Assembly (NCBI GenBank): GCA_000023185.1
Contig: CP001626.1
Location: 248,001-312,000, forward strand
Direction of reading: 5' to 3'
Source: Rhizobium leguminosarum bv. trifolii WSM1325
GTDB taxonomy: Bacteria; Pseudomonadota; Alphaproteobacteria; Rhizobiales; Rhizobiaceae
DNA: 64,000 bases
In this document: positions 56,401 through 64,000 of the stretch, one piece after another
Numbering within the stretch: the stretch's first letter is position 1
Layout: the number at the start of each line of letters is the position of its first letter
The notes under the pieces: generated by a model
Databases searched by the model: none
What the model was told of the DNA's origin: nothing
What the model saw: only the letters and a program-made list of their open reading frames with translations
Program-made: the position numbers and the translations under genes

Positions 56401-56711
56401 ACCAGTCGCTGGTCGGAACTCAATTCGTGTGGCAGGGCGACTTCGAATTCCCGGGCGATACGGGCGTCGCTGCGCTTCTCGGCACGCTCGGCGGCATTCC
56501 ACAAGGCCGATCGCTTCATCGCCCAATAGGCGGAAGACCCAGTCGGCAAGACGATCTCGGCATGCTCGACACCTGTCCTGTTGCTAAAATCATGGGTTAG
56601 CCCATCACGCTCGTTCGTCAGCCGCTCGGCCGCACGATAGGCGGCGGACGCCACAGCGCTACGGCCAGCGCTGCGGGCGATCGGCTTCATGCTGAGATGA
56701 TAGATCGCCAT
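53403..56711 (-). CDS. traA: Ti-type conjugative transfer relaxase TraA
   Basis: The 1,102-residue relaxase-helicase nicks oriT and unwinds the transferred strand. The N-terminal MobA/MobL-type domain starts MAIYHLSMKPIARSAGRSAV, with the Tyr in AAYRAAE and the metal-binding His cluster in RNSHAHLMMTTREV near residue 140. A TraI-like helicase follows, with Walker A GFAGAGKSTM near residue 402, VLVIDEGGMVG, and the late YATTIHKTQGATVDR and YVAMTRHREAVQL motifs. The C-terminal 300 residues are basic and helical. The length is full for Ti/Sym-plasmid TraA. The oriT and a divergent traD-like gene are directly upstream, but the other transfer genes are absent from the window. Confidence 0.95.
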   Translation of the reverse strand: MAIYHLSMKPIARSAGRSAVASAAYRAAERLTNERDGLTHDFSNRTGVEHAEIVLPTGSSAYWAMKRSALWNAAERAEKRSDARIAREFEVALPHELSSDQRLVLTRAFAEDLANRYGAAVDFAIHRPGGASDIRNSHAHLMMTTREVRETGLGDKTLLERENRWLLANHLPPSQLQLKDLRQAWEHLANTHLERAGHDIRIDHRSHLEAGITIEPSEHVGVHATQIDRQGGAVSRARLSPQSAERNAETIRRRPEEILKLITNEKSVFNRYDIARALHRYINDDAQTFQNAFASVMASKALVELRPDSSSVRGRDGEARYSTVEMVAIEGAMATATVAMKARQTHGVAKRNVDAAIADQDRSIQAGNPSPGQGLSAEQRQAIEHVTGPGQIAVVIGFAGAGKSTMLAAARQAWEAQGYRVHGAALAGKAAEGLEQSSGISSRTLASWEYSWQADRSRLNARDVLVIDEGGMVGSRQLARFVDEVKRAGAKLVLVGDHEQLQAIGAGAPFRAIAEAVGHAQLSEVRRQRTDWQKQASIDFASHRTAAGLSAYAARENLHLKTDRAETLKAIIADYVADRSANPNDTRIAMAHRRIDVAAINAGIRSRLQERGELSRSTGTSDDRGEELTYQTNNGKRSFARGDRIVFLENDRDLGVKNGMLGEVIAVAPDAIQVRLDGKAQTQDGQRQVTVPVNRYQSFDHGYATTIHKTQGATVDRSFVLASTTMDRHLTYVAMTRHREAVQLYAGLDAFKTERSLTETLSRSGVKETTLDYTHDFANRRGMEDRRGQGESEVAPAVITKEAERIADTTVPKPMQEPRPPTPLAARSIADGGSSHQDPTGDERRDEREDERRVLVAAVKTYAMSVEEVGRSKAMPAFERDWAAAKQLAPQVFNDAPAAMDVLRGRILDENADPVALASQLSTSPETIGALAGKTGLFGDNAERKHALLRIDALASHIRQSANTWQRRLAAECGSERWKREKQDVVEVLGPSRRSEALLRNLDDLPYSDKAKFVERLAATPEGRQALAEAKDIATAIETRFGRADPSDLADQLKRVGPDRDGDVERIRQVARLADRSHRAELTQQMELKRSLKRGKSLGLGM

Positions 56712-56751
56712 CGCTTGTCCCCTTTGTTAGCGGGCTGCCGGCCCGCGCTTT

Positions 56752-56783
56752 GAGTTGCCCGGCAACTCGTAAGTGCGCCCTTG
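56752..56783. other. Origin of conjugative transfer (oriT), Ti/RSF1010-like
   Basis: A perfect 8-bp hairpin GAGTTGCC-C-GGCAACTC (56752-56768) is followed at once by GTAAGTGCGCCCTTG. The GTAAGTGCGCCCT core is the conserved nick region of RSF1010- and Ti-type oriTs. It lies between traA and the divergent traD-like gene, as in Ti plasmids. Confidence 0.85.
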
Positions 56784-56997
56784 TGCCTTCGTCGCTTGGC
56801 TCCTTCGGGCACTGGTGGGAGCACGCGGCAATCTCCCGATGACCTCGTAAGCCGTTCAGCCCGTCGCTTCCACGCGCAGATTTGCGGGTTTCGAAGTGCC
56901 GCTCTTCGAGACAACTTCGATCCAGGCACGCCGGCGGCTGTGATCATCCGTTCATCGCCGCGGCCAATGGCTGAACAGGAACAAGGGAGAAATCATC

Positions 56998-57309
56998 ATG
57001 GCGCGCAAAACCATCGGCGAGCGGCTCGCCCAGCTGGAAGCCCAGCGAAAGACATTGCAGATCCGTCTCGGCAAGCAGGAGCGCGCCATCGACACCCGCC
57101 GCAAGGTGCTGATCGGCGCACTGGTGCTGCATAGGCTGGAGAATGATCGCGATGTGCAGATCGGCGCAGGACTGGCAGCCTGGCTCAGATCCGAACTGCC
57201 AAAGTTCCTCACCCGCGATGGCGACCGGGATCTGTTCGACGATCTGCTGAAGCCGCGGGCAAATGAGCCGACTATCGGCGATATCGGCAACGGGAGTGCA
57301 ACATCATGA
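56998..57309 (+). CDS. TraD-like conjugal transfer/mobilisation accessory protein
   Basis: The 103-residue basic helical protein starts MARKTIGERLAQLEAQRKTL and has the family core ERAIDTRRKVLIGALVLHRL and LRSELPKFLTRDGDRDLF. This resembles the small TraC/TraD-type proteins encoded divergently from traA in rhizobial plasmids, which are thought to help form the relaxosome at oriT. A good Shine-Dalgarno (AAGGGAG) precedes the ATG at 56998. No traG coupling-protein gene follows, so the module looks truncated here. Confidence 0.8.
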   Translation: MARKTIGERLAQLEAQRKTLQIRLGKQERAIDTRRKVLIGALVLHRLENDRDVQIGAGLAAWLRSELPKFLTRDGDRDLFDDLLKPRANEPTIGDIGNGSATS

Positions 57310-57754
57310 TCCATGCCAACGAGATGAACAGTGAGACCTAGGGTCGCTAGTCCGACTTAGGTCCGGCTTTCCCTCGGCACAATCGGGCCTAGATTGTCCT
57401 GATGCTTGTTGAAAGGACGTCAGGGAGGTTCTAGCAATGTTGCCGACTCCAGTCAGAACCTCCCTGATGAATTGCCAAGTCGCCGAACCGTGTTGGAAAC
57501 GAACAATGCAAAGAGTCGGGATAAAGCGAAGACTTCCCTCCGCTGATGCTTGTGGTGAGCGGTCAGGAAAAGCACAGGCTGGCTCGATCACTCGGCGACG
57601 ATGTCGATGCCCCGATTATCAGGTGGCCGGTAGTGATTGCGAGGAACATATTGCGGGGATACAGACATGCCTTCATTCGGGCCAATGTCCACGCTAGGAT
57701 AGCTCGGCCCGCCGGAGGCTCCAAATCATCGGTTGACATTCAAAAGGCAACGAC
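57310..57754. other. Gene-free stretch after the traD-like gene
   Basis: 445 bp in which no open frame resembles a known family. It holds the inverted repeat at 57420-57467, and the expected traG-like gene is missing, so a deletion or insertion boundary probably lies here. Confidence 0.4.
57420..57467. repeat. Perfect 13-bp inverted repeat with 22-nt loop
   Basis: TCAGGGAGGTTCT (57420-57432) and AGAACCTCCCTGA (57455-57467) are exact inverted copies. There is no T-run after it, so it is not an obvious terminator. It may be an operator, a recombination site or the remains of element ends. Confidence 0.6.
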
Positions 57755-58693
57755 ATGCTCAAAACAATGGCAGTCGGCTTGGCCGCCTTGATCGCCATGT
57801 ATGTTCTGGGCGGCATGAGCGCGAGACATGAGATCTTTCCTTGGCCACAACTTTCCGCGCTGAAGAAAATGGTTGGCGGAGAGAAGGCGGCGGCTCCAAG
57901 CCGTTATACGTTCGACGACAACGAACGACTGATCGGGGATGAATCAAAAACGCTTGTGGCCTGCCCGCCTCAGACTGACCGAACTGCTGTCTTACTCATT
58001 CTTGGCCAATCGAACGCGGCCAACTACGGTGGACAACGGCACCGCTCGAATTATGGCGCTCGCGTTGTAAACGCCTTTGACAAACGCTGCTTCATCGCGG
58101 CGTCGCCACTTCTTGGATCGACCAATACGAGGGGAGAGTATTGGACGCTTCTTGGGAACAATTTGATAGCATCGGGTCAAAATGACAACGTCATCCTCGC
58201 ACCTCTCGCATATTCCGGATCTGAGGTCGCACGATGGGCGGCAGGTGGTGACTTCAATCCCGTGCTAGTCGATACAGTGAAACAGCTTCAGGGTTCCGGT
58301 TACCGGATAACGAACGTCCTCTGGGTGCAAGGAGAGGCGGACCTCGTTATGGGCACCACTGCGAAGGCCTACCAGGAACGTTTCATGTCGATGGTTGACA
58401 CGTTGCGTCAGCACGGCGTCGAAGCACCCGTTTACATTTCGATTGCATCGAAATGCCTCGAACCGAGCAACGGCGGCTTCAAGGAGCATATTCCAGACAA
58501 TGCGATCGTACGGGCGCAACTGGCCCTGTCAAAAAGCAGCCATGGTATCCGAGAGGGGGTAAATTCTGATGCGTTACTCGATGGAGACGACCGCTACGAC
58601 GATTGCCATTTCGGGGGCACAGGCGGGGAGAAAGCGGCCCGGGCCTGGCTGAATCTTCTGCGCGGCGATCGCCATCTGGAAACCTCGCAATAG
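57755..58693 (+). CDS. SGNH-type esterase (sialate O-acetylesterase-like domain)
   Basis: The 312-residue protein has an N-terminal membrane anchor or signal (MAVGLAALIAMYVLGGMSA). The SASA/DUF303 esterase pattern follows: the nucleophile Ser in LILGQSNAANYGGQ near residue 92, VLWVQGEADLVMG in the middle, and the Asp-His pair in DDCHFGGTGGEKAA near residue 285. Such enzymes remove O-acetyl groups from sugars, so it may modify a surface or plant polysaccharide. It stands alone between the mobilisation remnant and an IS66 remnant. A weak similarity to rhizobial EPS-locus esterases is possible but cannot be tested here. Confidence 0.8.
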   Translation: MLKTMAVGLAALIAMYVLGGMSARHEIFPWPQLSALKKMVGGEKAAAPSRYTFDDNERLIGDESKTLVACPPQTDRTAVLLILGQSNAANYGGQRHRSNYGARVVNAFDKRCFIAASPLLGSTNTRGEYWTLLGNNLIASGQNDNVILAPLAYSGSEVARWAAGGDFNPVLVDTVKQLQGSGYRITNVLWVQGEADLVMGTTAKAYQERFMSMVDTLRQHGVEAPVYISIASKCLEPSNGGFKEHIPDNAIVRAQLALSKSSHGIREGVNSDALLDGDDRYDDCHFGGTGGEKAARAWLNLLRGDRHLETSQ

Positions 58694-59120
58694 TCAGGCG
58701 TTGGAGCCTGAACAACGCTGTCGGTACAGGCCCGGCAGGCGTATTTGGGACGGCGGTGACGAGGACGCGTGCACTGCGCTGGAACGACGCCCAACCGTTC
58801 GGACACGTCCTCGCCAAGCCATGCAAGCCTCCGCCGCAGAGCAGATGGGGGCTTTCCGGCTCGATGATCTCCTCGATACGAGGAAGATGGACGGGCCGCA
58901 ATTGGCGGCGCGTGTTTTGGGGTGCTGCTTGCCTGAAGGGCTATCGGCCTCGGCTCTGCATGAACGGTCGCGATAGCTGTCTCAAGGTCTTCCACCGCGA
59001 GATCCCTTCGCTTGTCCATGGAAAGGCGATCACAGATCAGGGCGGCGAGAACAATGTGGGAGCAGAAGACGGACCGCTCGATGTGCTATCGCGTGTACGT
59101 CGTGAATCAAATGCCGAACT
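58690..59120 (-). pseudogene. IS66-family transposase (TnpC) remnant
   Basis: On the minus strand the pieces MDKRRDLAVEDLETAIA, WLGEDVSERLGVVPAQ and RRPKYACRACTDSVVQAPTP are found in order. They match the N-terminal helical part and zinc-ribbon region of IS66 TnpC, whose usual wording is GEDVxERLDVVPAQ and RPKYACRACE. A second minus-strand frame carries HLLCGGGLHGL and RVLVTAVPN in the same span, so frameshifts are present. The catalytic core is absent. Confidence 0.75.
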
Positions 59121-59360
59121 TGCGACTGTCAGCACTTCTTGTTCTTGAGATCGTGCCTGCCTCGGCAAGGACGCTCCTCCAAACAATGAGCATACCAGGC
59201 GAAGGCGCGTCCGCGCCGGCGCCAGTTCGCGCACGGCTTAACCGGTTAAAAGGGCAGCCGCAGGAGGGTTAGCGGAGCGCCGCTCGGGAACGAGCGGAAC
59301 CCGGGACCGACTGCCCCCGGCAAGCCGTTCCGATTGGGGTGTACCGGCGATCCCCTCGCC

Positions 59361-60251
59361 TCACCTGCCCGGCCTCGCCAACGACCTCGCGATATCGACA
59401 ATGTCATCGCGCGAGGCGGTTGGGTCGTCCTTGCTCCACGCAACACCGAGCCCGATCCTGAAGTCGATGCCTCTGACAGCCTTCAGTTCGAAGTCCCGGT
59501 TCGGCAGGCCCTCGGTCCATTCCGGCGCAAAGCCGATGCCAAGGCCTGCCGAGACCAGCGACACCAGTGAATAGGTATCATCGCAGCTATAGGCGATGTT
59601 GCGGGTCAGATCGTATTCCTCGAACTTCTCGTTGAAGTACCGCTCGGTGTAGGAGAGGTTCTTGCGATTGAAGGCGATGATCCTTTCCGAGCGCAGGTCG
59701 TCGATGGCGATCTCCGCCCGCTCCGCCAGCCGGTTGCTCCTCGCCACCGCCAGCAGATACCGCTCATGGGCGATCGAGGAGAAGCGCAACGAGCCGATGT
59801 TTTCCACCGGCCGGATGAAGCCGAGATTGATCTGGCCGTTTTCCAGGCCGCGGATGATGTCGCCGGTATTGCCGCTTGATATATGAATGCGGATATCCGG
59901 GTACTTGCGGGCGATCTTTCCAAGAAACGCCGGCAGCACGCCGGTGGTCGCCGGATAGACGGTACCGATCCTGATCTGCCGGATCGTCTTGCCGGCCACC
60001 GCCCTGGTGATCTCGGCACTCAGATCGACCTCGCTCAGGATCCCGACGCAGCGTTCGTGGAAGATCTCCCCTGCCCGCGTCAGTTCCACCCGCCTGGTCG
60101 AGCGGATGAACAGCGGACAGCCGAGTTCCCGCTCCAGCGCCTGCACGTGATTGGAAAGCGCCGGCTGGGCGATGCGCACCTTGGCGGCCGCCCGGCCGAA
60201 ATGCAGTTCCTCGGCCACCGCGACGAAGTAGGAGAGCTGGCGTAGTTCCAT
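59361..60251 (-). CDS. LysR-family transcriptional regulator
   Basis: The 296-residue protein begins MELRQLSYFVAVAEELHFGR with the winged HTH RIAQPALSNHVQALERELG near residues 27-45. A LysR_substrate effector domain follows (RIGTVYPATTGVLPAFLGKI onward). The ATG at 60251 matches the family start; upstream codons have no similarity. The usual divergent target gene is not evident: only a small HTH gene starts 133 bp away. The effector is unknown. Confidence 0.93.
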   Translation of the reverse strand: MELRQLSYFVAVAEELHFGRAAAKVRIAQPALSNHVQALERELGCPLFIRSTRRVELTRAGEIFHERCVGILSEVDLSAEITRAVAGKTIRQIRIGTVYPATTGVLPAFLGKIARKYPDIRIHISSGNTGDIIRGLENGQINLGFIRPVENIGSLRFSSIAHERYLLAVARSNRLAERAEIAIDDLRSERIIAFNRKNLSYTERYFNEKFEEYDLTRNIAYSCDDTYSLVSLVSAGLGIGFAPEWTEGLPNRDFELKAVRGIDFRIGLGVAWSKDDPTASRDDIVDIARSLARPGR

Positions 60252-60384
60252 GAATGCCCTGTCCCGACGACGTCTCACGCCGCCCTCGCGCTTCAGCACT
60301 GAGCTAGGCTATAGTCGCCGTTGATAGAATCAGCTCGCGCGGGAGGTAGCCCCCGCAAAGTGTGCATACGACGCAAAAATCGCC

Positions 60385-60654
60385 ATGTCAAGGCGAATTC
60401 GATATGGGGAAGCGATTTTGTTGCCTATTCAGTGTAAGATGGCGCGAACCGCGCTGGAGATGGGCGTGAAACAACTCGCCGATGCAGCCGCTGTCTCAAC
60501 AAATACGATCGTGAGATTTGAGCGCGGCGAGGATCTGAAGCCGAGGACAATCGCAGCCATTCGGACAGTTTTAGAAGAAGCAGGGGTTATATTCCTCGAT
60601 GGCGATTACTCTGGGGTCGGTGGTCCCGGAATTCGGTTGAAGGCAATGGAATGA
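60385..60654 (+). CDS. Small XRE-type helix-turn-helix protein
   Basis: An 89-residue frame with a Cro/C1-type HTH: QCKMARTALEMGVKQLADAA, then VSTNTIVRFERGEDLKPRT, then a Gly-rich tail GDYSGVGGPGIRL. This is the common small rhizobial regulator type whose members usually start near LLPIQCKMAR. A TTG at 60418 is therefore the probable start, and the ATG at 60385 is only an upper limit. The target is unknown. Confidence 0.75.
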   Translation: MSRRIRYGEAILLPIQCKMARTALEMGVKQLADAAAVSTNTIVRFERGEDLKPRTIAAIRTVLEEAGVIFLDGDYSGVGGPGIRLKAME

Positions 60655-61054
60655 CGCACGGCAAGTCCACAGCGCTGGTCGAACTTATAGCGCGGTTCGA
60701 ATCCGCTCTTCACGCGTTTTGTGTGCCCATGATCTCCTGCAAGACGTCCCGAAGTCGTGCGTCCTTGGCCGATAAAATGGCGTCTCGCAGTTTCAGGAGG
60801 CTGGGCGCATTGACAGAACGTCTCATCCGGAGCGATCGAGTGTTTTTCGAGCAGGACCGTCGCGTCGGCATCGTTCAGGGCATCGAACGGGCTCAGCGAA
60901 TACTTCGAACAGACCGGCAATCAGATGCACGGTTTACCGCCGTCGCTGAAGTTGAGGTGGCTGGCGTGCTCCTGCAAGCCAGCCACCTCACTCGTTGACT
61001 TTCCTGACGAGGCCTGGAATGTGGCGCGACATTTCCAATAGAAGGCGCGACCTG
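60655..61054. other. Intergenic stretch without a convincing gene
   Basis: 400 bp with open frames on both strands but no clear family match. A minus-strand segment, LLKLRDAILSAKDARLRDVL, looks protein-like and could be the tail of a decayed gene. I cannot name it. Confidence 0.3.
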
Positions 61055-62104
61055 TCAGGTGGCCTCGAGGATCATGTTGAGGGGCGTCTGGGCTGCACGC
61101 CGGATATGAGTGAAACCGCCTGAGCGGATCACCTCGGCCAATCGCCGCTCTCCCGCTTGCGCACCGAGTGCCAGCCCTGTCTCCTGCGCAAGCGAGGTCG
61201 GAACGCAGATCATCGTCGAGGCGGAGTAATAGAGCCGTCCAACCGGATTGATATTCTCCTCCAGCGTATCTCCGGCCATTGGTTCGACCACCATCCACGC
61301 ACCGCCCTCCTTTAACGCCTTTCGGATATGAGCCGCAGCGGCTTTCGGGTCGCCCATGTCGTGCAAGCAGTCGAAGCAGGTGATCAAATCGAAATCTCGC
61401 CCGTCGAAATCCTGCGCCCTGCCGACCTCGAAGTGCAGGTTCGTCAACCCGTGTGCCTGGGCGTGCGCGGAAGCAGCGGCGATCGAGCCCGGATGGAAGT
61501 CGTAGCCCACGAACCGGGAATTGGGAAACGCCTGCGCCATCAGGATCGTCGAAAGCCCGTGCCCACATCCGACGTCCGCCACCTTCGCACCCGCTTTCAA
61601 CCTGTCGGTGACACCGTCGAGCGCCGGCAGCCAGTCCTGCACAAGGGCATTGACATAACCTGGGCGGAATAGCCGCGCGACGGCGCAGAACATGCAGCCA
61701 GCCTGATCGCCCCAGGCAACGCCTCGGCCGGTTTTGAAGGCGGACTGCACCTTCGGCTGGTTTTCGACCATCGCAGCAGCGGTATCGAATGCGCCGATCA
61801 GATTGACCGGGCTGTCCGGCTCGGCAAACACGAAGGCCTGTTCGGGCGTCAGCGAGAACAATCCTCGCTCATGGTGCACATAACCGGAGGCGGCCTGTGC
61901 CGCCAGCCACTCGCGCACATAGCGAGGTGCGCATCCCGAGGCATCGGCAAGTTCGTCGGCCTTCACCGGCCCGGTCTCCTTCAGCGTCCTGTACAGCCCA
62001 AGAGCATCCCCGATCCGGACTAGCGGCACGCTGACCGCTCCGCCAAGATCGCCAAGGACGCGGCCCACGAGTTCATTGAGCGTTGTTTCGTTGATTTCCG
62101 TCAC
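61055..62104 (-). CDS. SAM-dependent methyltransferase with N-terminal winged-helix domain
   Basis: 349 residues from a GTG at 62104 that has GGAGG seven bases upstream. A small winged-helix-like N-terminal domain (ADELADASGCAPRYVREWLA) precedes a class I methyltransferase fold. That fold has VADVGCGHGLSTILMAQAFP near residue 180, FVGYDFHPGSI, DLITCFDCLHDMGD and WMVVEPMAGDTLEENI. This layout is seen in small-molecule and O-methyltransferase-like proteins of unknown substrate. It follows the hydrolase/LuxR gene on the same strand after 174 bp. Confidence 0.88.
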   Translation of the reverse strand: MTEINETTLNELVGRVLGDLGGAVSVPLVRIGDALGLYRTLKETGPVKADELADASGCAPRYVREWLAAQAASGYVHHERGLFSLTPEQAFVFAEPDSPVNLIGAFDTAAAMVENQPKVQSAFKTGRGVAWGDQAGCMFCAVARLFRPGYVNALVQDWLPALDGVTDRLKAGAKVADVGCGHGLSTILMAQAFPNSRFVGYDFHPGSIAAASAHAQAHGLTNLHFEVGRAQDFDGRDFDLITCFDCLHDMGDPKAAAAHIRKALKEGGAWMVVEPMAGDTLEENINPVGRLYYSASTMICVPTSLAQETGLALGAQAGERRLAEVIRSGGFTHIRRAAQTPLNMILEAT

Positions 62105-62278
62105 GTGAATTCCTCCCAGTGCACGGATGGCGTCCTGCCATCCGTAACGCCGAGGATGAAGCTTGCCGTCTCGGCGGGCATGAGGCGGTTGTCCCGCGTC
62201 TGCGAAGAAATCCCGCTCCTTGGAGGGACACATGTCCCATTGGCATCGGAGGAGGTCTATCCACCTGCAGAAGCGGGA

Positions 62279-63337
62279 CTATCGGGAGAGCGCGACGACG
62301 ATCGCTTGCGAGCGGCTATGCACGCCGAGTTTGCTGAATATCACCGACAGCTGGTTTCGCACGGTCTTTGCACTCTTGCCAAGCCGTTCTGCGATCGCGC
62401 GGTTGTCTAGCCCCTCCGCAACGAGGTCGAGAAGGGCGGCCTCGGCGGGTGTCAGACCGGCCTCACTGACCGCACGCGGCCGCACCGACCGATCCTGCCC
62501 GAGAAAGGCAGCAAGTTCCGTTTGAAACACCTTCCACGCGGGCTCGTCCGGCAAGAGCACATGGTTCTTGCTCTCAAGCGGCACGAAGCTCGCGCCCGGA
62601 ATCGCGGCGGCGAGCTTGCAACCCTGATCAAACGGCACGCGCATGTCACCGCGGCTGTGTACGATCAACGTCGGAACGCTCAGCATCGCCGCAAGATCCA
62701 GCACATCGATCCCCTGCATCTGCCAAAGCAGTTGTGCGGCGACGTCGGCCGTTGCCGTTTGCCGCTCGAGATCGCCCCACCAGCGATGCTGTTCAGGCGT
62801 GCCGTCGGGGATAAAGAGATTGGTGAAGAACCGGCAAAACGCCGGATTGTCGCGTCCCCAGCCGACGCGAACGAAATTGACAAGGGTCTCGGCTTCCAGC
62901 CGCTCCGCCTCGGTCTGAGCTCTGGCGCGGGCACCCTGACCATAGGCGTTCAAAAGCACCAGATGCGATACTCGCTCGGGATATTTGAGGGCATATGCGA
63001 TAGCGAGCGCGCCGCCCTGCGAAAGACCGAGGAGGACGAAGCGCGGCTCCTCGATCGACGCCGCCACGGCAGCAAGGTCGGCGTGCCACGCTTCGACCGA
63101 GAGGTCAAAGACATGCCGGTCCGACAGGCCGCAGCCGCGCGGATCATAGCGTACAAACCGGTTGTGGGCGGACAGTGCCTGGAGCCACGGCCGCCACACC
63201 GGGCTTTCGAGATCGTAATCGACATGGCTCAGCCAGTGCGCCGCCCGCAGGATCACCTGACCCCGCCCGCAAGAGGCCATGGCAATACGGGTGCCGTCCT
63301 CGGCTGTAGCGAACCGTATGGTCTGACTGAGTTTCAT
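62279..63337 (-). CDS. Alpha/beta-hydrolase fused to a LuxR-type DNA-binding domain
   Basis: The 352-residue protein's first about 270 residues form an alpha/beta-hydrolase. They show RYDPRGCGLSD, the nucleophile elbow GLSQGGALAIAYAL near residue 104, the acid Asp in VHSRGDMRVPFDQG and the His in SKNHVLLPDEP. After a linker, a C-terminal LuxR HTH follows: GLTPAEAALLDLVAEGLDNR, AIAERLGKSAKTVRNQLSVI. The hydrolase domain probably senses or converts a small ligand and the HTH controls genes, possibly the methyltransferase gene downstream. Both domains look intact. Confidence 0.9.
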   Translation of the reverse strand: MKLSQTIRFATAEDGTRIAMASCGRGQVILRAAHWLSHVDYDLESPVWRPWLQALSAHNRFVRYDPRGCGLSDRHVFDLSVEAWHADLAAVAASIEEPRFVLLGLSQGGALAIAYALKYPERVSHLVLLNAYGQGARARAQTEAERLEAETLVNFVRVGWGRDNPAFCRFFTNLFIPDGTPEQHRWWGDLERQTATADVAAQLLWQMQGIDVLDLAAMLSVPTLIVHSRGDMRVPFDQGCKLAAAIPGASFVPLESKNHVLLPDEPAWKVFQTELAAFLGQDRSVRPRAVSEAGLTPAEAALLDLVAEGLDNRAIAERLGKSAKTVRNQLSVIFSKLGVHSRSQAIVVALSR

Positions 63338-63448
63338 CGGTCGAGAATATCGCAGCCGACGATCGCATAACAGACCTATCTCCTACGGGGGCGATTCCAA
63401 TTGATCCAGCGATGGCCTGTAGTTTGTGAATTTCATGATATGCCCAGT

Positions 63449-64000
63449 CTATGCGAGGATAAGGCCGGCAGCTTTGCCTGCCGCAGCCATGACGGCAGCG
63501 TTGGTGTTGCCGCTGACGATCGTTGGCATCAGAGACGCGTCTACGACCCGCAAGCCTCGTGTACCCCAGACCCTGAGGCTGGAATCCAGGACCGCATCTG
63601 GGTCGCTGTCTTGACCCATCTTGCACGTGCCGACAGGGTGATAGCCGGTTTTAACAGTGCGCTTGCAATGAGCGGCGAGGGCCTCGTCACTTGTCGCGTC
63701 CGCGCCAGGGAATATCTCTTTTTCGATCAGCTCACGCATGGGGGACGCTTCGAGAACCGTCCGGGCGAACCGGAACCCTGCAATGGTCAGGCGCAGGTCA
63801 TCGGGATGGCCGAAGATCTGGGTGTCGACGATCGGGTTTTCGAATGGATCGCTTGAGGCCAACGTCACCGATCCTCTCGCCTTTGGACGAAGCAGAAGCG
63901 AGTTGATCGTGACGCCATCACCGGGTTCGGTGCCCATGACGTCCCGGTCCAGGTAGACGGTCGGCACACAGAACATCTGGATCGTCGGTCGATCGTTATT
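63449..64000 (-). CDS. GMC-family oxidoreductase, C-terminal part (cut by window edge)
   Basis: The visible 183 residues are the C-terminal half of a choline-dehydrogenase-like flavoenzyme: INSLLLRPKARGSVTLASSD, NPIVDTQIFGHPDDLRL, the active-site His region TGYHPVGTCKMG, and LRVVDASLMPTIVSGNTNAA near the end. The frame stays open past the window edge, so the FAD-binding N-terminus lies outside. GMC enzymes oxidise alcohols; the substrate is not evident. Confidence 0.92.
   Translation of the reverse strand, partial: NNDRPTIQMFCVPTVYLDRDVMGTEPGDGVTINSLLLRPKARGSVTLASSDPFENPIVDTQIFGHPDDLRLTIAGFRFARTVLEASPMRELIEKEIFPGADATSDEALAAHCKRTVKTGYHPVGTCKMGQDSDPDAVLDSSLRVWGTRGLRVVDASLMPTIVSGNTNAAVMAAAGKAAGLILA

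Noticed and set aside
58603..59148. 181-codon plus-strand open frame
   Set aside because: The minus strand here clearly carries IS66 transposase pieces, so this frame is a shadow.
60651..60998. 115-codon plus-strand open frame after the small HTH gene
   Set aside because: No recognisable motif. The opposite strand also has a protein-like fragment, so neither was called.

Overview
The window looks like an accessory region, either a plasmid or a genomic island, of a Rhizobium-type alphaproteobacterium. The GC-rich coding style, the Ti-type TraA relaxase with an adjacent RSF1010/Ti-like oriT, the ExoF/ExoP/ExoQ-like exopolysaccharide genes and the ISNCY, IS30 and IS66 remnants all point that way. 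No rRNA, tRNA or CRISPR array was seen. Species and replicon cannot be fixed from the sequence alone.

Region 1 (1-5.3 kb) is an insertion-sequence scrapyard. It holds a patatin-like phospholipase cut by the window edge and an apparently intact ISNCY-type element (965-3498). That element has inverted repeats, a 5-bp target duplication and a passenger gene. Next to it are an IS30 remnant, a ribose-type ABC permease with a broken ATPase partner, and a head-to-tail junction of two more ISNCY-type ends.

Region 2 (5.3-22.7 kb, all on the minus strand) is the most unusual part. Two giant modular proteins of about 1,700-1,800 residues each combine an N,N-dimethylformamidase-beta-like domain with DUF4082 and cadherin/VCBS-type modules, and both end in the same short tail. 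Each is followed directly by its own CobW/COG0523 metal-chaperone GTPase. Downstream lie a small unknown gene, a HlyB-like type I exporter and its HlyD-like adaptor. I read this as a secreted metalloprotein system with dedicated metal loading and export. That reading is inference.

Region 3 (23.2-52.1 kb) is a complete Wzx/Wzy-type surface-polysaccharide locus. It has an outer-membrane export protein, a flippase, a polymerase, a tyrosine-kinase/Wzz co-polymerase, an initiating phosphosugar transferase, and WecG-, GT2- and GT4-type glycosyltransferases. It also encodes nucleotide-sugar enzymes for UDP-xylose, GDP-fucose and two acylated amino sugars, a secreted beta-helix protein, and a LuxR-type regulator with a degenerate receiver. 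A six-gene minus-strand run is linked by tiny overlaps. A short motif, CGCGTAAG, recurs upstream of several of its transcription units. A 353-bp MITE and a frameshifted phytanoyl-CoA-dioxygenase-like gene also lie here.

Region 4 (52.1-59.1 kb) is a degenerate mobilisation module: a cysteine-cluster protein, a sugar-isomerase pseudogene, traA, oriT, a traD-like gene, an SGNH esterase and an IS66 remnant. Region 5 (59.4-64 kb) holds a LysR regulator, a small HTH protein, a methyltransferase, an alpha/beta-hydrolase fused to a LuxR HTH, and the C-terminal part of a GMC oxidoreductase.
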